Assembly: GCA_942493325.1 (NCBI GenBank)
Contig: OW818689.1
Coordinates: 2,604,001-2,668,000, forward strand
Length of the DNA: 64,000 bases
Direction: 5' to 3'
Source: JAAFHB01 sp942493325
GTDB taxonomy: Bacteria; Bacteroidota; Bacteroidia; Bacteroidales; Prolixibacteraceae
Shown here: piece after piece, positions 1 to 10,400 of the stretch
Position numbering within the stretch: the first letter of the stretch is position 1
How the letters are laid out: the number at the start of each line of letters is the position of its first letter
Program-made: the position numbers and the translations under genes
Notes under the pieces: generated by a model
Database searches by the model: none
Told to the model about the DNA's origin: nothing
Seen by the model: the letters and a program-made list of their open reading frames with translations, nothing else

Positions 1-2184
1 GTTCCAGTTGATTACCAACGATGGGGTTCCTTGTCCGGAAACAATAATTGCTCCGGCAGGCACGGTCCAGGTATAGGTAGTATTTGCCGGATCCGGATCT
101 ACTGAAAATACACTTGCTGTCTCTGTCCGGCAGACAATTTTCCCGGCGCAGGCAGTGGGTGTATTCAATACCAGGTTATCAGACAGAATTGAATTACCAT
201 TAAAATCCTTTACCTCAACCCTATACGTGCCTGGAAGCAGACCTGTTCTCTCTTTTGGATCATCATTTCCAGGGATATCAGACCAGTCATATGTGTAAGG
301 GGGCATCCCTCCTGTAACCTCCGGCTCAATCGTACCTCCTCCGAAACAGGTTGGTTGAGTAATGTTCGGGAAGTTCGTTACAAAAGAAAGCGCCGCTGAA
401 GGTTGTGTAATGGTTACATTTCGATTTACAGACCCGCAATTGCCTTTATCCATTACATAAATCGTATATGTGCCGGCAGGGAGATTATTAAAAGTACCTG
501 TAGTATTTGAAAAATCACTATTGTCCAGACTGTAACTATAAGGCGCTGTGCTGCCATTTCCGGTAATAGTAATGGTGCCGGTGTTTTGATTGTAACCTGT
601 TACATCTGTTTTCGAAACAAGGGTTGAGCCTAGTGCGGAAGGCTGAGTAACAGTAACCGGAGCTGTAGCTTTTGTACAGTTATTGGCATCGGTCACCGTT
701 ACAGTATGAGTTCCAGCTGAAACTGCAAAAGTATTACTGCTTTGATACGCGCCTCCATTCAGACTATACTGAAAAGGCGCTGCACCACCACTCGCAGTTA
801 CCATTAAAACAGTAGTCCCACCATAACATAATATTGCCCCTGCAGATGCATTTGCGGTAATGGCCGGATACAAACTAATGGTAAAGGCTGTTGTCTGACT
901 ATAACAACTATTGGCGGCATCTTCGAAAGCGACATAATAGGTACCTGCACCCACTGCAGACGGTGTCACTACCTTATTGGAAGAAGAAGCAGGGGTACCT
1001 GTATGCCAGGTGACATTTGTACCTGCCGGAATATTACAGGGGTTTAAGCTTGTCAGATTAAAGTCAGACCCCGGGCATAGATTATAAGTTGTTGATATAC
1101 TGTTCAATGGTTTAACAAATACTGTCGCCGTATTATTACTGACATCCGGGTCGGATTGTTTGGCAGTTATTGTGGCGATATTTAAATAGTCCGGACTACA
1201 TTCTACTTTTGCAGTAATTGAAAGTGTTGAACTGGCCAATACATTAAAATTGCCGATTGACCAGATTCCCGTCACGTTGTCATAGGTTCCTGTAGTCGCT
1301 GTATGCGAAATATAACTGAAACCTGTGGGCAATTTATCATTTACGTTGACCTCTGTGGTGTTATCCGGTCCTGAATTAGATGCGGTGAGAGTAAATACAA
1401 TATTGTCACCCAATAAGGGAGTGGCATTATTCACCGATTTAGTGATTTTAACATCTGAAGCAGTAAGGGGTTTGACCGATATACCGCTCATTGACCATGG
1501 TTCACTTGAACCATCAAGTACCCAGTCTACCAGAGTAGCCGAAATTGCTCCCAATACAGTACCTGCTGCACCGGTAACATCACTGGAAGTATTAATGTTC
1601 CATCTCACAGATTGTCCCGCGGAAGGTAAGAGGTCACGATGAAATACGGAAACAACATTAAACAGGATATCGCCATTTGAAGAAGGAATATTCAGGGAAG
1701 CGTTCGATGAATTGTCGGTACCCGATGTATAATCCAGAGGTTTTACAATACTGGCCTCATTGAAAGTCATCACACCCATAACCGCTCCTTTGGAAATAGT
1801 CCCGCTGAAATTTACGATGACATTTGCTGTTCCGGGTGAAGGTGAATTTTGTTTATATATGAACGTTTTGGCATTCGACGAGGTGGTTTGCGAGCCAACC
1901 AGGGTTAATGGGGCTCCTCCGATGGTAACGGAGGATACCAGTTCATCTTTTGTGGAAATACCAACGACCAGCAGCGTTGCACTAGCTCCGACAGGATGGC
2001 TCACCGATAAGGAATTACCGGTTGTGGCGGAAGTAAATGTTTGTGTCCCATCCACTGTTACCTGTGCCGTCAGGTTAATGGATATGCCTGCAAACAGAAG
2101 CAATGGAAGCCACAAAAACTTACTTTTTGTGAATCCGGGCATGTTTATCCGTGTTTCCAATACGTGGGAGAAAAAATTTTTCAT
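1..2184 (-). CDS. Secreted DUF11 / SprB-repeat surface protein (3' end outside window)
   Basis: The frame is open from an ATG at 2184 down to base 1, giving at least 728 residues with no stop; the C-terminus lies beyond the window. The N-terminus has a basic stretch and a hydrophobic core ending in a typical Ala-Gln cleavage site (LTAQ), so export is expected. A beta-rich N-terminal domain of about 220 residues is followed by a DUF11 domain (from about residue 225; motif LTASNSGPDN and later GNFNVLASSTLSI), then several SprB/PKD-like repeats with paired cysteines (for example CTKATAPVTVTQPSA). Such proteins are surface adhesin-like cargo in Bacteroidota. It is paralogous to the next gene upstream (start 3394), with the same N-terminal domain plus DUF11, and follows it after 43 bp, so the two are probably co-transcribed. 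A T9SS tail, if present, would be off the left edge. Specific function is unknown. Confidence 0.8.
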   Translation of the reverse strand, partial: MKNFFSHVLETRINMPGFTKSKFLWLPLLLFAGISINLTAQVTVDGTQTFTSATTGNSLSVSHPVGASATLLVVGISTKDELVSSVTIGGAPLTLVGSQTTSSNAKTFIYKQNSPSPGTANVIVNFSGTISKGAVMGVMTFNEASIVKPLDYTSGTDNSSNASLNIPSSNGDILFNVVSVFHRDLLPSAGQSVRWNINTSSDVTGAAGTVLGAISATLVDWVLDGSSEPWSMSGISVKPLTASDVKITKSVNNATPLLGDNIVFTLTASNSGPDNTTEVNVNDKLPTGFSYISHTATTGTYDNVTGIWSIGNFNVLASSTLSITAKVECSPDYLNIATITAKQSDPDVSNNTATVFVKPLNSISTTYNLCPGSDFNLTSLNPCNIPAGTNVTWHTGTPASSSNKVVTPSAVGAGTYYVAFEDAANSCYSQTTAFTISLYPAITANASAGAILCYGGTTVLMVTASGGAAPFQYSLNGGAYQSSNTFAVSAGTHTVTVTDANNCTKATAPVTVTQPSALGSTLVSKTDVTGYNQNTGTITITGNGSTAPYSYSLDNSDFSNTTGTFNNLPAGTYTIYVMDKGNCGSVNRNVTITQPSAALSFVTNFPNITQPTCFGGGTIEPEVTGGMPPYTYDWSDIPGNDDPKERTGLLPGTYRVEVKDFNGNSILSDNLVLNTPTACAGKIVCRTETASVFSVDPDPANTTYTWTVPAGAIIVSGQGTPSLVINWN

Positions 2185-2227
2185 ACCCTTACTTTTTACT
2201 GTACGAAGGCTGGTAAATTTTAATCAT

Positions 2228-3394
2228 TCAATTTTCGAATAGGGGTGCTACACCACCTGCCTGGCAAACGGTTACACTTGAACTGGCAGTATTGGTGCCA
2301 CTGGCATCAAATACATCACCGGTTATTATTGCTGTATTAGAGATTGTTCCGCTTAAATTCACCACAACCGCCGAAATAGTTAGCGTAGCAGAGGAACCGG
2401 AATTTAAAGATCCCAGGTTCCATAATCCTGAACCACCGTTGTATGTGCCTGTTCCTGTCATGTGTGACTGGTATGTGAGTCCGGATGGCAACAAATCGCT
2501 TACATTGACATTTGTTGCGTTGGAAGGTCCTGCATTACTCGCTGTAAGTGTGAACGTTACAGCCTGCCCGCTATAGGGTGAGTTGTAATTGACTGAATTA
2601 GTAATCTGCAGGTCAGCAATAATAGCCGGGTTGACAGGCACACCACTTATTGACCAACGGGTACTGCCGGCAATGCTCCAGCTCATGGTTGTAGAACCGG
2701 CACCCCCTGTTTTGACGCTACCCGAACCCTTGACATTTCCAGGGGAAGAAATATACCAGAAGGATATCCGGTCAGTAGGGTTTGTTATCGCTTTATTATC
2801 TACCGAGACAACATCAAAAACCAACATATCTGTTGAAGTTGAATTCAGTGTAAGAGAAACAGGGCCTGCATTATTTCCAAAAGAGGAGGTAAATGGTCCG
2901 ACAGGATTAAAGAGATCGACATTTGAAAAAGTGATAACTCCGACGATGGCTGCATAAGTTATTTCAGACGGGAAAGTAACCACTACATTGCTATTAACTA
3001 ACGGTGGACTCACCAAACTGAATATACAAGTCAGAGCAGCCGAGTTGGAATTTTCAACCCCCAGAAATGTCATTGGTTCTCCGCCATAAGTTACATAGTC
3101 GGTAGGTTCTCCAATATTCAGACCAACAGTACTGACGCCTCTGGCAGATATCCCAACGAGCATAAGAAAGTTATTACCTGCAGCTGTACTCAAATCGTGG
3201 GCAATTGTAACTGTTGTACCACTGGTTGCGGACCCTGAAGTTTGCCGAACCACAACAGGTTGTCCCATTAGCAACTCACTGAATAGCAGCAGAAAAACCA
3301 GCGCGGGTAATACCGGCTTAAGGAATGCGAACCATAGGGTATACCTGATGATAAGATTTCGCTGGGTTATTATTGTTAAATCCACTTTTTTCAT
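2228..3394 (-). CDS. Secreted DUF11-domain protein without sorting tail
   Basis: I place the start at 3394 (MKKVDLTIITQ...), which gives a normal signal peptide (hydrophobic segment, then MGQPVVV) and about 388 residues; an in-frame ATG at 3439 would add 15 residues. The first 220 residues form the same beta-rich domain seen in the gene starting at 2184 (shared features: VGIS, a GG-P-T-G loop, an SI/SISG-P ending). A DUF11 domain follows (LTASNAGPSNATNVNVSDLLP) and ends at SSSVTVC. The protein stops a few residues later with the sequence GGVAPLFEN, with no T9SS or gliding-type C-terminal domain, so it is either a periplasmic/secreted protein without anchoring or a truncated duplicate. It lies 49 bp after the 914-aa gene and 43 bp before the next paralogue, consistent with one operon. 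Function unknown. Confidence 0.75.
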   Translation of the reverse strand: MKKVDLTIITQRNLIIRYTLWFAFLKPVLPALVFLLLFSELLMGQPVVVRQTSGSATSGTTVTIAHDLSTAAGNNFLMLVGISARGVSTVGLNIGEPTDYVTYGGEPMTFLGVENSNSAALTCIFSLVSPPLVNSNVVVTFPSEITYAAIVGVITFSNVDLFNPVGPFTSSFGNNAGPVSLTLNSTSTDMLVFDVVSVDNKAITNPTDRISFWYISSPGNVKGSGSVKTGGAGSTTMSWSIAGSTRWSISGVPVNPAIIADLQITNSVNYNSPYSGQAVTFTLTASNAGPSNATNVNVSDLLPSGLTYQSHMTGTGTYNGGSGLWNLGSLNSGSSATLTISAVVVNLSGTISNTAIITGDVFDASGTNTASSSVTVCQAGGVAPLFEN

Positions 3395-3443
3395 TGGAAT
3401 TGATTTATATGTTTCAAACGCTGATTTTTGCGCCTGCAATAGG

Positions 3444-6188
3444 TTAATGATTGATCATCAGAGGCTGAACCGGATTGTCATTCAGGTAATTGAGATTAAC
3501 GGAGGTAGCCGAAGAGCACATATTGATATCTTTCACAATTACTGAGTAGGTGCCGGCAACAAGGCCTGAGATATCCTCTCCACCGGCCTGACCCACAGGT
3601 ATTATCGCTCCATTACTTGCAGTCCATGAATAGCTATAACCCGGAGTGCCACCAGTAACAATAAGATCAATAAAGCCGTTGCTGTTCAACGAAGGAGCAG
3701 GAGGGTTGACCGGAGGAACAGGCGGACAACCCGGATGTGTATCAATTGTGCTAATTCGCAACGACTCTGGCTGTGTAATCTCAACGGATAAGGTTTCAGA
3801 ACAACCTTTTTGATCTGTAACTGTCACAGTATAATTACCTGCCCCAAGTGACCCTATATCTTCGGTGGCTGCACTAAATCCACCACCGGTTTTAGCCCAG
3901 TTAAACGAATACGGCGCCGTACCACCGGCTACTGTAAGGTCAATAGTGCCAGTAAGGTTACTATTGCACAGTACATTTAAATGCGTTTCGCTTAGGCTGA
4001 GTGCTGCTGAAGGCTGACCTATCAGGAAGTCAGAACTGGTTTTAGTACAATTATTACCATCGGTTACCGTAACCGAATAGGTACCCGCTCCCAGCTCCGT
4101 CCGGTTTTGCGTAGCAGAGCCATCATTCCATAAAAAAGTGTACTCATCGGGAGTAACCCCTGGAGTACCTCCACTAACTGCCAGGTTAATACTTCCATTT
4201 TTTAATCCAAAGCAATTTAAATCAGCATATATTGCGGTAATTTCGATAGGGAGTACAGGAGAAATAGCAACTGATTCACTTGCTGTACAACCTTTACTGT
4301 CGGTGACTGCAAGCGTGTAGGTGCCGGCTGCAAGTCCGCTGCGGTTTTGGGTAGTAATCCCTCCTCCCCAATCATAACTATATCCCGGAACTCCACCTGA
4401 AACAGAAACATTGATTGCTCCGTCAGAACCACCGGTACAACTGATAACTGCCGGAATAGCGGAAATAATAATTTCGGGCAATTGGGAAACATTAACTGTA
4501 AATGTATATTGACAACCGTCACCGTTACCGGGCAATAGGGGGTCATTGCCTGTGAGTGTTATTGTATATTGTCCTGCAAATAAACCTGAAATGGTAGTTC
4601 CTTCACCGGAACCCGACCCCCCGCCGTTTTTGGTCCAGGTCCAGATAAATGGTCCGGTTCCGTTGATAATTGTCATATCTATGGCTCCACCATCCGGAAT
4701 ATTATAACAGGGCCGGGTTATGCTCGTTTCAACCCGAAGATTACATTCGACATTCACTGCATGAGTATCGAAAGTCACCCGGCCGCAGAGATCATGGATG
4801 GTCACGGATATATTACATATTGTTGGCCCTGCTACTGCCGCTGGTGTATAAGTTACGGTTTGTTTGTCTGCTGCCGCGGGAGTAAAAGTGCCGCCGCAAC
4901 TTGAACTCCATTGAACTGAATAATCCTCAGGACTAGCCCATGCAGGCAAGGTGTAGGTAAGCGTGTAGGCACTACCTGAATTTATTGTTCCGGGAAGATC
5001 GGCAAGACTGGGCAGAAGCGCTCTTTCAGCGGCAGTAAAGAAAGAAAAATTAAAAAAGGCGCGCTGTGCTGCAACATTGGCAGAACCTGTACCGCTAACG
5101 TTATGGGCATTTTGAAGCATTACTTTTCCATTATCTGCATCGCCCATTCCAGGACCATACGCGAGAACAGCGGCAGGTCCGGCTGATTTTAACGGGATAT
5201 CTGATTGTGTCGGATCATAAATACAAATCTTCGTCGTTGGTCTCCATCCTCCATTTATAACCGGCAGGTAAATTTGTTCGGAACCATTTCGCACTGCAGC
5301 ATCCATGCTACCCATAAACTGCATGATCGGGTCTGTCGGATAGTTATACGAAAAAGGCGCTGATCCATCATCGTGATTACCCCATAAAACCAGTGAATTT
5401 TCGAAATAAGGACCTGTTCCAAAAGGTACAACACCGTTTGTAACGGAAAGAAAATTTGTTTGCTGACCCGGATCATTGGGATTAAACATATCAGAAAGGG
5501 CGCTTCCTGCGTGGCATCCCAACCAGATAGCACCTTTACAGGCAGAATTCCATGTTAATAACCTTTGGTGAGTCTCCCATTTTGGGTCTGCATGCGGCAT
5601 GACAAAAATATCATCGCAGCAAGTCAGGTCCGCCGGATTTTTCCAATAATCGGAGGAACCCCCGTAAGCTGATGCCGGAATTCCGGCATATTTGAAAAAA
5701 TTTTCCGCGATTGATCCGTTTTGCTTATCCATAGTCCAGTTTGGGGCATTCCAAAAAGTCAGAAATACCGGGACTGTAACCGGGGAGATCGTAGTAATAC
5801 CAACTACCTTATATATTCCGGAAGGATTTGTCCAGGTTGAGATTAATAAATTGACTGCCGGAGTCCGGTACTGCGCCTCCACAATAAAAGTGCCCCCCTT
5901 ATAGTCTATTCCGTGATAATTGAAATCAGCTCCATCCCTTACTTTTAAGCTGTTAATTACCCAATGTACCGGGCATTTTACCATCAGAAGCTGATAAACC
6001 AGTCCATAAGGTTTAAGGCCGTTGCTTACCGTTTGCGGAACAATTCCCATATTCATAATAAATGATCCGGCCGGAATGATGGTGGGTGCAGGTATTTGGG
6101 CATAACAAAAATTCATGGACAGTGCCAAAACAAGGGTAAGAATTCCCCACCCACGGATTACCTGGTAGATGTTATAAATAAACTTCAT
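3444..6188 (-). CDS. Secreted protein with a conserved Bacteroidota N-terminal domain and five SprB-like repeats
   Basis: 914 residues. Residues 1-30 are a signal peptide (hydrophobic LTLVLALSMNF, then CYAQ). Residues about 35-400 form a globular domain with recognisable blocks such as WLGCHAGSALSDMF, LVLWGNHDDGSAPF and AQRAFFNFSFFTA. I remember similar blocks in other uncharacterised Bacteroidota repeat proteins but know no function for them. The GCHAGS turn loosely resembles the nucleophile elbow of glutamine-amidotransferase-like (ThuA/GATase) folds, which is speculation. From about residue 490 to the end there are five SprB-like repeats (pattern GSI-L-V-GG-PY-Y-W ... GTY-VTVTD--GC). The protein ends immediately after the last repeat, with no sorting domain. 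Three helically spaced CGGATATATCCG-type palindromes lie about 255-300 bp upstream of the start. Confidence 0.8.
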   Translation of the reverse strand: MKFIYNIYQVIRGWGILTLVLALSMNFCYAQIPAPTIIPAGSFIMNMGIVPQTVSNGLKPYGLVYQLLMVKCPVHWVINSLKVRDGADFNYHGIDYKGGTFIVEAQYRTPAVNLLISTWTNPSGIYKVVGITTISPVTVPVFLTFWNAPNWTMDKQNGSIAENFFKYAGIPASAYGGSSDYWKNPADLTCCDDIFVMPHADPKWETHQRLLTWNSACKGAIWLGCHAGSALSDMFNPNDPGQQTNFLSVTNGVVPFGTGPYFENSLVLWGNHDDGSAPFSYNYPTDPIMQFMGSMDAAVRNGSEQIYLPVINGGWRPTTKICIYDPTQSDIPLKSAGPAAVLAYGPGMGDADNGKVMLQNAHNVSGTGSANVAAQRAFFNFSFFTAAERALLPSLADLPGTINSGSAYTLTYTLPAWASPEDYSVQWSSSCGGTFTPAAADKQTVTYTPAAVAGPTICNISVTIHDLCGRVTFDTHAVNVECNLRVETSITRPCYNIPDGGAIDMTIINGTGPFIWTWTKNGGGSGSGEGTTISGLFAGQYTITLTGNDPLLPGNGDGCQYTFTVNVSQLPEIIISAIPAVISCTGGSDGAINVSVSGGVPGYSYDWGGGITTQNRSGLAAGTYTLAVTDSKGCTASESVAISPVLPIEITAIYADLNCFGLKNGSINLAVSGGTPGVTPDEYTFLWNDGSATQNRTELGAGTYSVTVTDGNNCTKTSSDFLIGQPSAALSLSETHLNVLCNSNLTGTIDLTVAGGTAPYSFNWAKTGGGFSAATEDIGSLGAGNYTVTVTDQKGCSETLSVEITQPESLRISTIDTHPGCPPVPPVNPPAPSLNSNGFIDLIVTGGTPGYSYSWTASNGAIIPVGQAGGEDISGLVAGTYSVIVKDINMCSSATSVNLNYLNDNPVQPLMINH

Positions 6189-6440
6189 ACTAAATAAATT
6201 TTTTATTGAAAACCGGAACTGACATTCGTAATTTTGATCTGCATTTTTTTCATGGTTCCTAATCCCTGCATCCCTGCGTTCCGATTAACTATGATGAAAT
6301 TTGTATTCCACTATAATTGCTGACACCTACCGGATTCACTTTTCGGTGAAAATGATCTCAGATAATTGTCAGGTGTTTTACAAAATTTGAATTATAAATT
6401 GATGTATTTAAGTACACAATGTTAGACCAGATACCTTTTG

Positions 6441-6493
6441 ACAATCGGATAATATCCGGATATATCCGTATATAATCGGATATATCCGATTGT
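6441..6493. promoter_or_regulatory. Cluster of three CGGATATATCCG-type palindromes in a 53-bp imperfect inverted repeat
   Basis: The 12-bp palindrome CGGATATATCCG occurs at 6457-6468 and 6477-6488. A 13-bp variant with one extra A (CGGATAATATCCG) is at 6446-6458, overlapping the first copy by two bases. The centres are about 10.5 and 20 bp apart, close to one and two helical turns. The outer arms ACAATCGGATA and TATCCGATTGT are exact complements. Phased palindromes suggest cooperative binding of a dimeric regulator upstream of the 914-aa surface-protein gene (start 6188). A structural RNA or terminator role is possible, but no U-run follows. The same 12-mer occurs twice at 18769-18818. Confidence 0.5.
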
Positions 6494-7365
6494 GTGTGTA
6501 TAAATGCGATTATTCATTTGATCTTTAGAAGGATAATTCTAAGCGATTATTTGACAGCTTTATGTTCTGATCAATTATTATCATCCAATCGTTTACGAAT
6601 AAGGAAACCGGGTCTTGATGGAATGAATAAATCGGGCGATTTTTGTGGTGCTCCTGATCCTGGTTAGTTTAAAAATGTTCCTATAGAAATTAAAAAAATA
6701 ACCTGAATTCTTTGAATTCAAGTGAAGGAGTTGCCGGCTTGGGTCGAATGCCTTCACCTTCAATCATTTCTATCGCTGAAATTTCGGGATGCGACATCGC
6801 CAAGGGTCATTTGAATATAAAACTGAGTTCTTCAGCTCAATTATAAACTTTTGAAAAGAGCTAAACCGCATTACACCAGAATTCCGGATTCACCCGACAC
6901 AGTCCATAACTGCCGGTTAGATCACACCAACATATTGCCTGTAAATTAACTATTAGATTAGCACCAAATATTTGGAATAATTACATTTTCAGAAAAATCA
7001 ACCCGGGATAATCATTTCCATAATTCACCCTGAAAAACCAGGCCTCCGGGAATAATTGGGGATAGTGAAACTAATGATCCGTCGGCTGATTAATGGCATG
7101 TAATTTACTGAGAGCCTACGATATTTAATATTGTTGCATGTGACATTATTTGGAATTACTCAGGGGCGGAATACCTGGTTGTTTGCAGTAAGTGAGACAC
7201 CCCAATCACAAAAGGAAATATACTTTATAATTGGTTTAAATACATTTTACTGAAAAACCAATTTATGCTTATCCTGTCCGTATTTTACCATAAATCGTTT
7301 ACAGTGTCCGGGTATTCGGTACGGCCGGGAAAATTTTCCATGACCGGAATTTACAGTCATGCAAA

Positions 7366-7406
7366 ACAGTGAAGCCGTTCCAAATTTCTTTGAAACGGCT
7401 TCACAT
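7366..7406 (-). terminator. Hairpin terminator candidate after the giant surface-protein gene
   Basis: On the minus strand an 11-bp perfect stem (GTGAAGCCGTT / AACGGCTTCAC, at 7394-7404 and 7369-7379) with a 14-nt loop lies about 25 bp after the stop codon of the 3282-aa gene. It is followed by TGTTTTG, a weak U-rich tail. Confidence 0.6.
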
Positions 7407-7429
7407 TTTATAGGATCAGGAATAGAAAA

Positions 7430-10400
7430 CTACCGGGCTAAAATGACCTTACCCGTGACTATTTCATTATTCCATCTCAGAATGTAGAGATAAGTTCCCG
7501 TTACCATTGATTTGTCGAAAACAACCGTCTGATTTACTCCTGCTTCAACGTCAGCGTCAAAAATCCTTGCGATACGTTGTCCGGACAGTGAATAGATATC
7601 GATAGCTACATCCGCATCAATACTTACCGTAAACTCGAAGGTTACAGGACCTCTGCTCGGATTAGGATAAACTTTGAGATCAATCGAAGGTTCATCCACT
7701 GCAGGTTTATCAGTTGTTATTGTATTTCCAATACCTGCAATTGCCGACTTGTTCAGAGATTCACCCGTAAAGATGACACATGGACCCACAGGCTCGGTAT
7801 TTTTGCCTGTCTTGCTAGGACTGGCATGAATGCCTGGAATCAATGCCTGTCCAAATCCGGATGTACCAAACACGCTCATTTTCACTTTTACCTCATACCA
7901 TACATCAAAGATCCAATTCGGATACGCGGAGTTGGGAGTATAATTGATATCCGTGGCTGGTGAATTGGTTGTCAGTATATATCCGTAGGTATTGAAGTTT
8001 TTATCCAGAGAGGTTACGACTCCTACCACATCCGATTCATTTCCCAGGATCATATTTCCATCGCCACCTGTAACACCTAATGATTTATACCCTGAAGGTG
8101 CGGCAGAGCTTGCTGTGAGATAATCCATCTTAAACTCGATCCTTTTCACATTGTTGCCATCATAAAGCGCAAGCTGCAGTTGGTCGGATCCTACAAGATC
8201 ACCAAATTTATGATCCCCTGGCCATCCTATCCTACTCGTTCCGTAAGTATTATCCACAAATGTTCTGGCCAGAGTGGTTCTGATGGTGATCGTGTTGTCA
8301 GCATTAACGACCCATGTCAACTGTGCACCGACATTTGGATTAGGAGGAGTAGCTGTACTTGAAAAACACTGTGTCCCTGGACATTGAACAGCGGATCCCA
8401 TAACAACAGCGCTTGCAGTGGCAGTAGTTCCTTTAGCATCGGTAACCGTTACATTATAGGTACCCGGAGCCAGGTTCGTGAGATCCTGGGTTGTCGCACC
8501 ATTAGACCATACATACGAGTAGGGTTGTATGCCATTCGTAACTGTAAGGTCAGCAGCACCATCATTGGCCGAAATGCAGGTCACATTGGTTACTGCAACC
8601 AAAGCAGTAAGTACAGTGCACGGTACGGTTGATCCTAAAACAACACCGCTCGCAGTAGCTGTCGCTCCGGTGGCATCGGTAATCAATACGCTGTAAACAC
8701 CAGGAGTTAAATCACTGATATCCTGCGTTGTTGCACCATTTGACCATAGGTATGTATAAGGCTGCACACCGCTAATGACAGTAAGATCAATGGAGCCGTC
8801 GCCGGCCGACATACAGGTCTCATTCGTAACAGCAAGAATTCCGCAAAATACAACACATGGAGTCTTAATCAGAGATTCAGAATCATTTCCAGTCTTGCCC
8901 GGACTGGCATGTACACCTGAAATCAACGCCTTGCCAATACCCGGAGTTCCGAACAGGCTTGTTTTAACAGTAACTTCATACCATACCTCATATATCCAGT
9001 TCGGATACGATGGATTTGGAGTGTAATTGTTGTCAGTAGCCGGTGAATTGGAAGTAAAAATATATCCATAGGTATTGAAGTTTTTATCCATAGAGGTTGT
9101 AACTCCAACAACATCAGATGCATTTCCGAATAGCATTGCACCATCGCCACCGGTTACACCCAGTGATTTATAGCCTGACGGAGCAGCAGTACTTGCTGTG
9201 AAATAATCCATCTTAAATTCGATTTTTTTCACATAGTTTGCATCATAAAGAGCAAGCTGCAACTGGTCTGACCCTGTAAGATCACTGAATTGATGTCCTG
9301 AAGGCCATCCGACAGCGTTTGTACCATAAGTATTATCAACCCATGTTTTTGCCAGTGTGGTGCGAATGGTGATCGTATTATCGGAATTAAATATCCAGGT
9401 CAATTCTGCATTGACATTCGGATTTGCCGGAGTAGATGCACTGGAAAAACACTGCGTTCCGGAACATGGAATTCCTGACGCCATGATAACAGCACTTGCA
9501 GTTGCAGTAGCTCCTGCCGCATCGGTGACCGTCACATTATAAGTACCCGGAGCTAAGTTTGTGAGATCCTGGGTTGTTGCACCATTTGACCATAAGTAGG
9601 TAATTGGTTGCACACCGTTAATGACCGTAAGATCAACAGTGCCGTTGAAGGCAGAAGCGCATGTCTCATTGGTTACGGCAACAATGACAGTAAGTCCGGT
9701 GCACGGAGCAGTTGATCCCAGCACAACCGCACTTGCAGTTGCAGTTGCTCCTGTAGCATCGGTGACTGTCACATTATAGGTACCAGGAGTAAGATTGATG
9801 AGATCCTGGGTCGTTGCGCCGTTTGACCAACTGTAAGTATATGGTTGCACCCCATTGGTAACCGTCAGATTAACCGAGCCATCCTGAGCTAAAATACAGG
9901 ACACGTTGGTTGCAGCCACTATTGCAGTCAGCACGGGGCATGGAACAGTTGATCCCATAATAACAGCACTTGCAGTTGCGGTCGCACCCGTAGCATCGGT
10001 GACCGTCACATTATAGGTACCCGGAGCCAGATTCACAAGATCCTGCGTTGTGGCACCGTTTGACCATACATAAGTATATGGTTGTACCCCATTGGTAACT
10101 GTCAGGTCTGCAGAGCCATTGCTGGCCGTACTGCAGGTCACATTGGTAACAGCTACTATTGCTGTAATTACTGTGCATGGCACGGTTGATCCCATGAGAA
10201 CTGCATTCGCAGTGGCAATACTTCCTGCGGCATCGGTAATCGTTACACTGTACGATCCGGGAGCCAGATTCGAAATATCCTGTGTCGTTGCACCATTTGA
10301 CCATAAATAGGTATAAGGTTGCACACCATCAGTAACTGTGAGGTCAATGGAACCATCATTAGCCGTAGAACAGCTCTGATTGGTTACCGCAACTAATACA

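Larger units (their letters stand above)
6189..7429. other. 1.24-kb non-coding gap between two surface-protein genes
   Basis: I see no convincing gene on either strand. The recognisable contents are the palindrome cluster near 6441-6493 (separate entry) and the hairpin just after the giant gene at 7366-7406 (separate entry). The rest is AT-rich sequence with frequent stops in all frames. Confidence 0.6.

Noticed and set aside
1325..2957. Plus-strand open frames opposite the DUF11/SprB genes (for example 1325-1642, 1760-2242, 2589-2957)
   Set aside because: They mirror the minus-strand repeat genes, carry no recognisable domain and have no upstream signals; the minus-strand products have signal peptides and clear domains.
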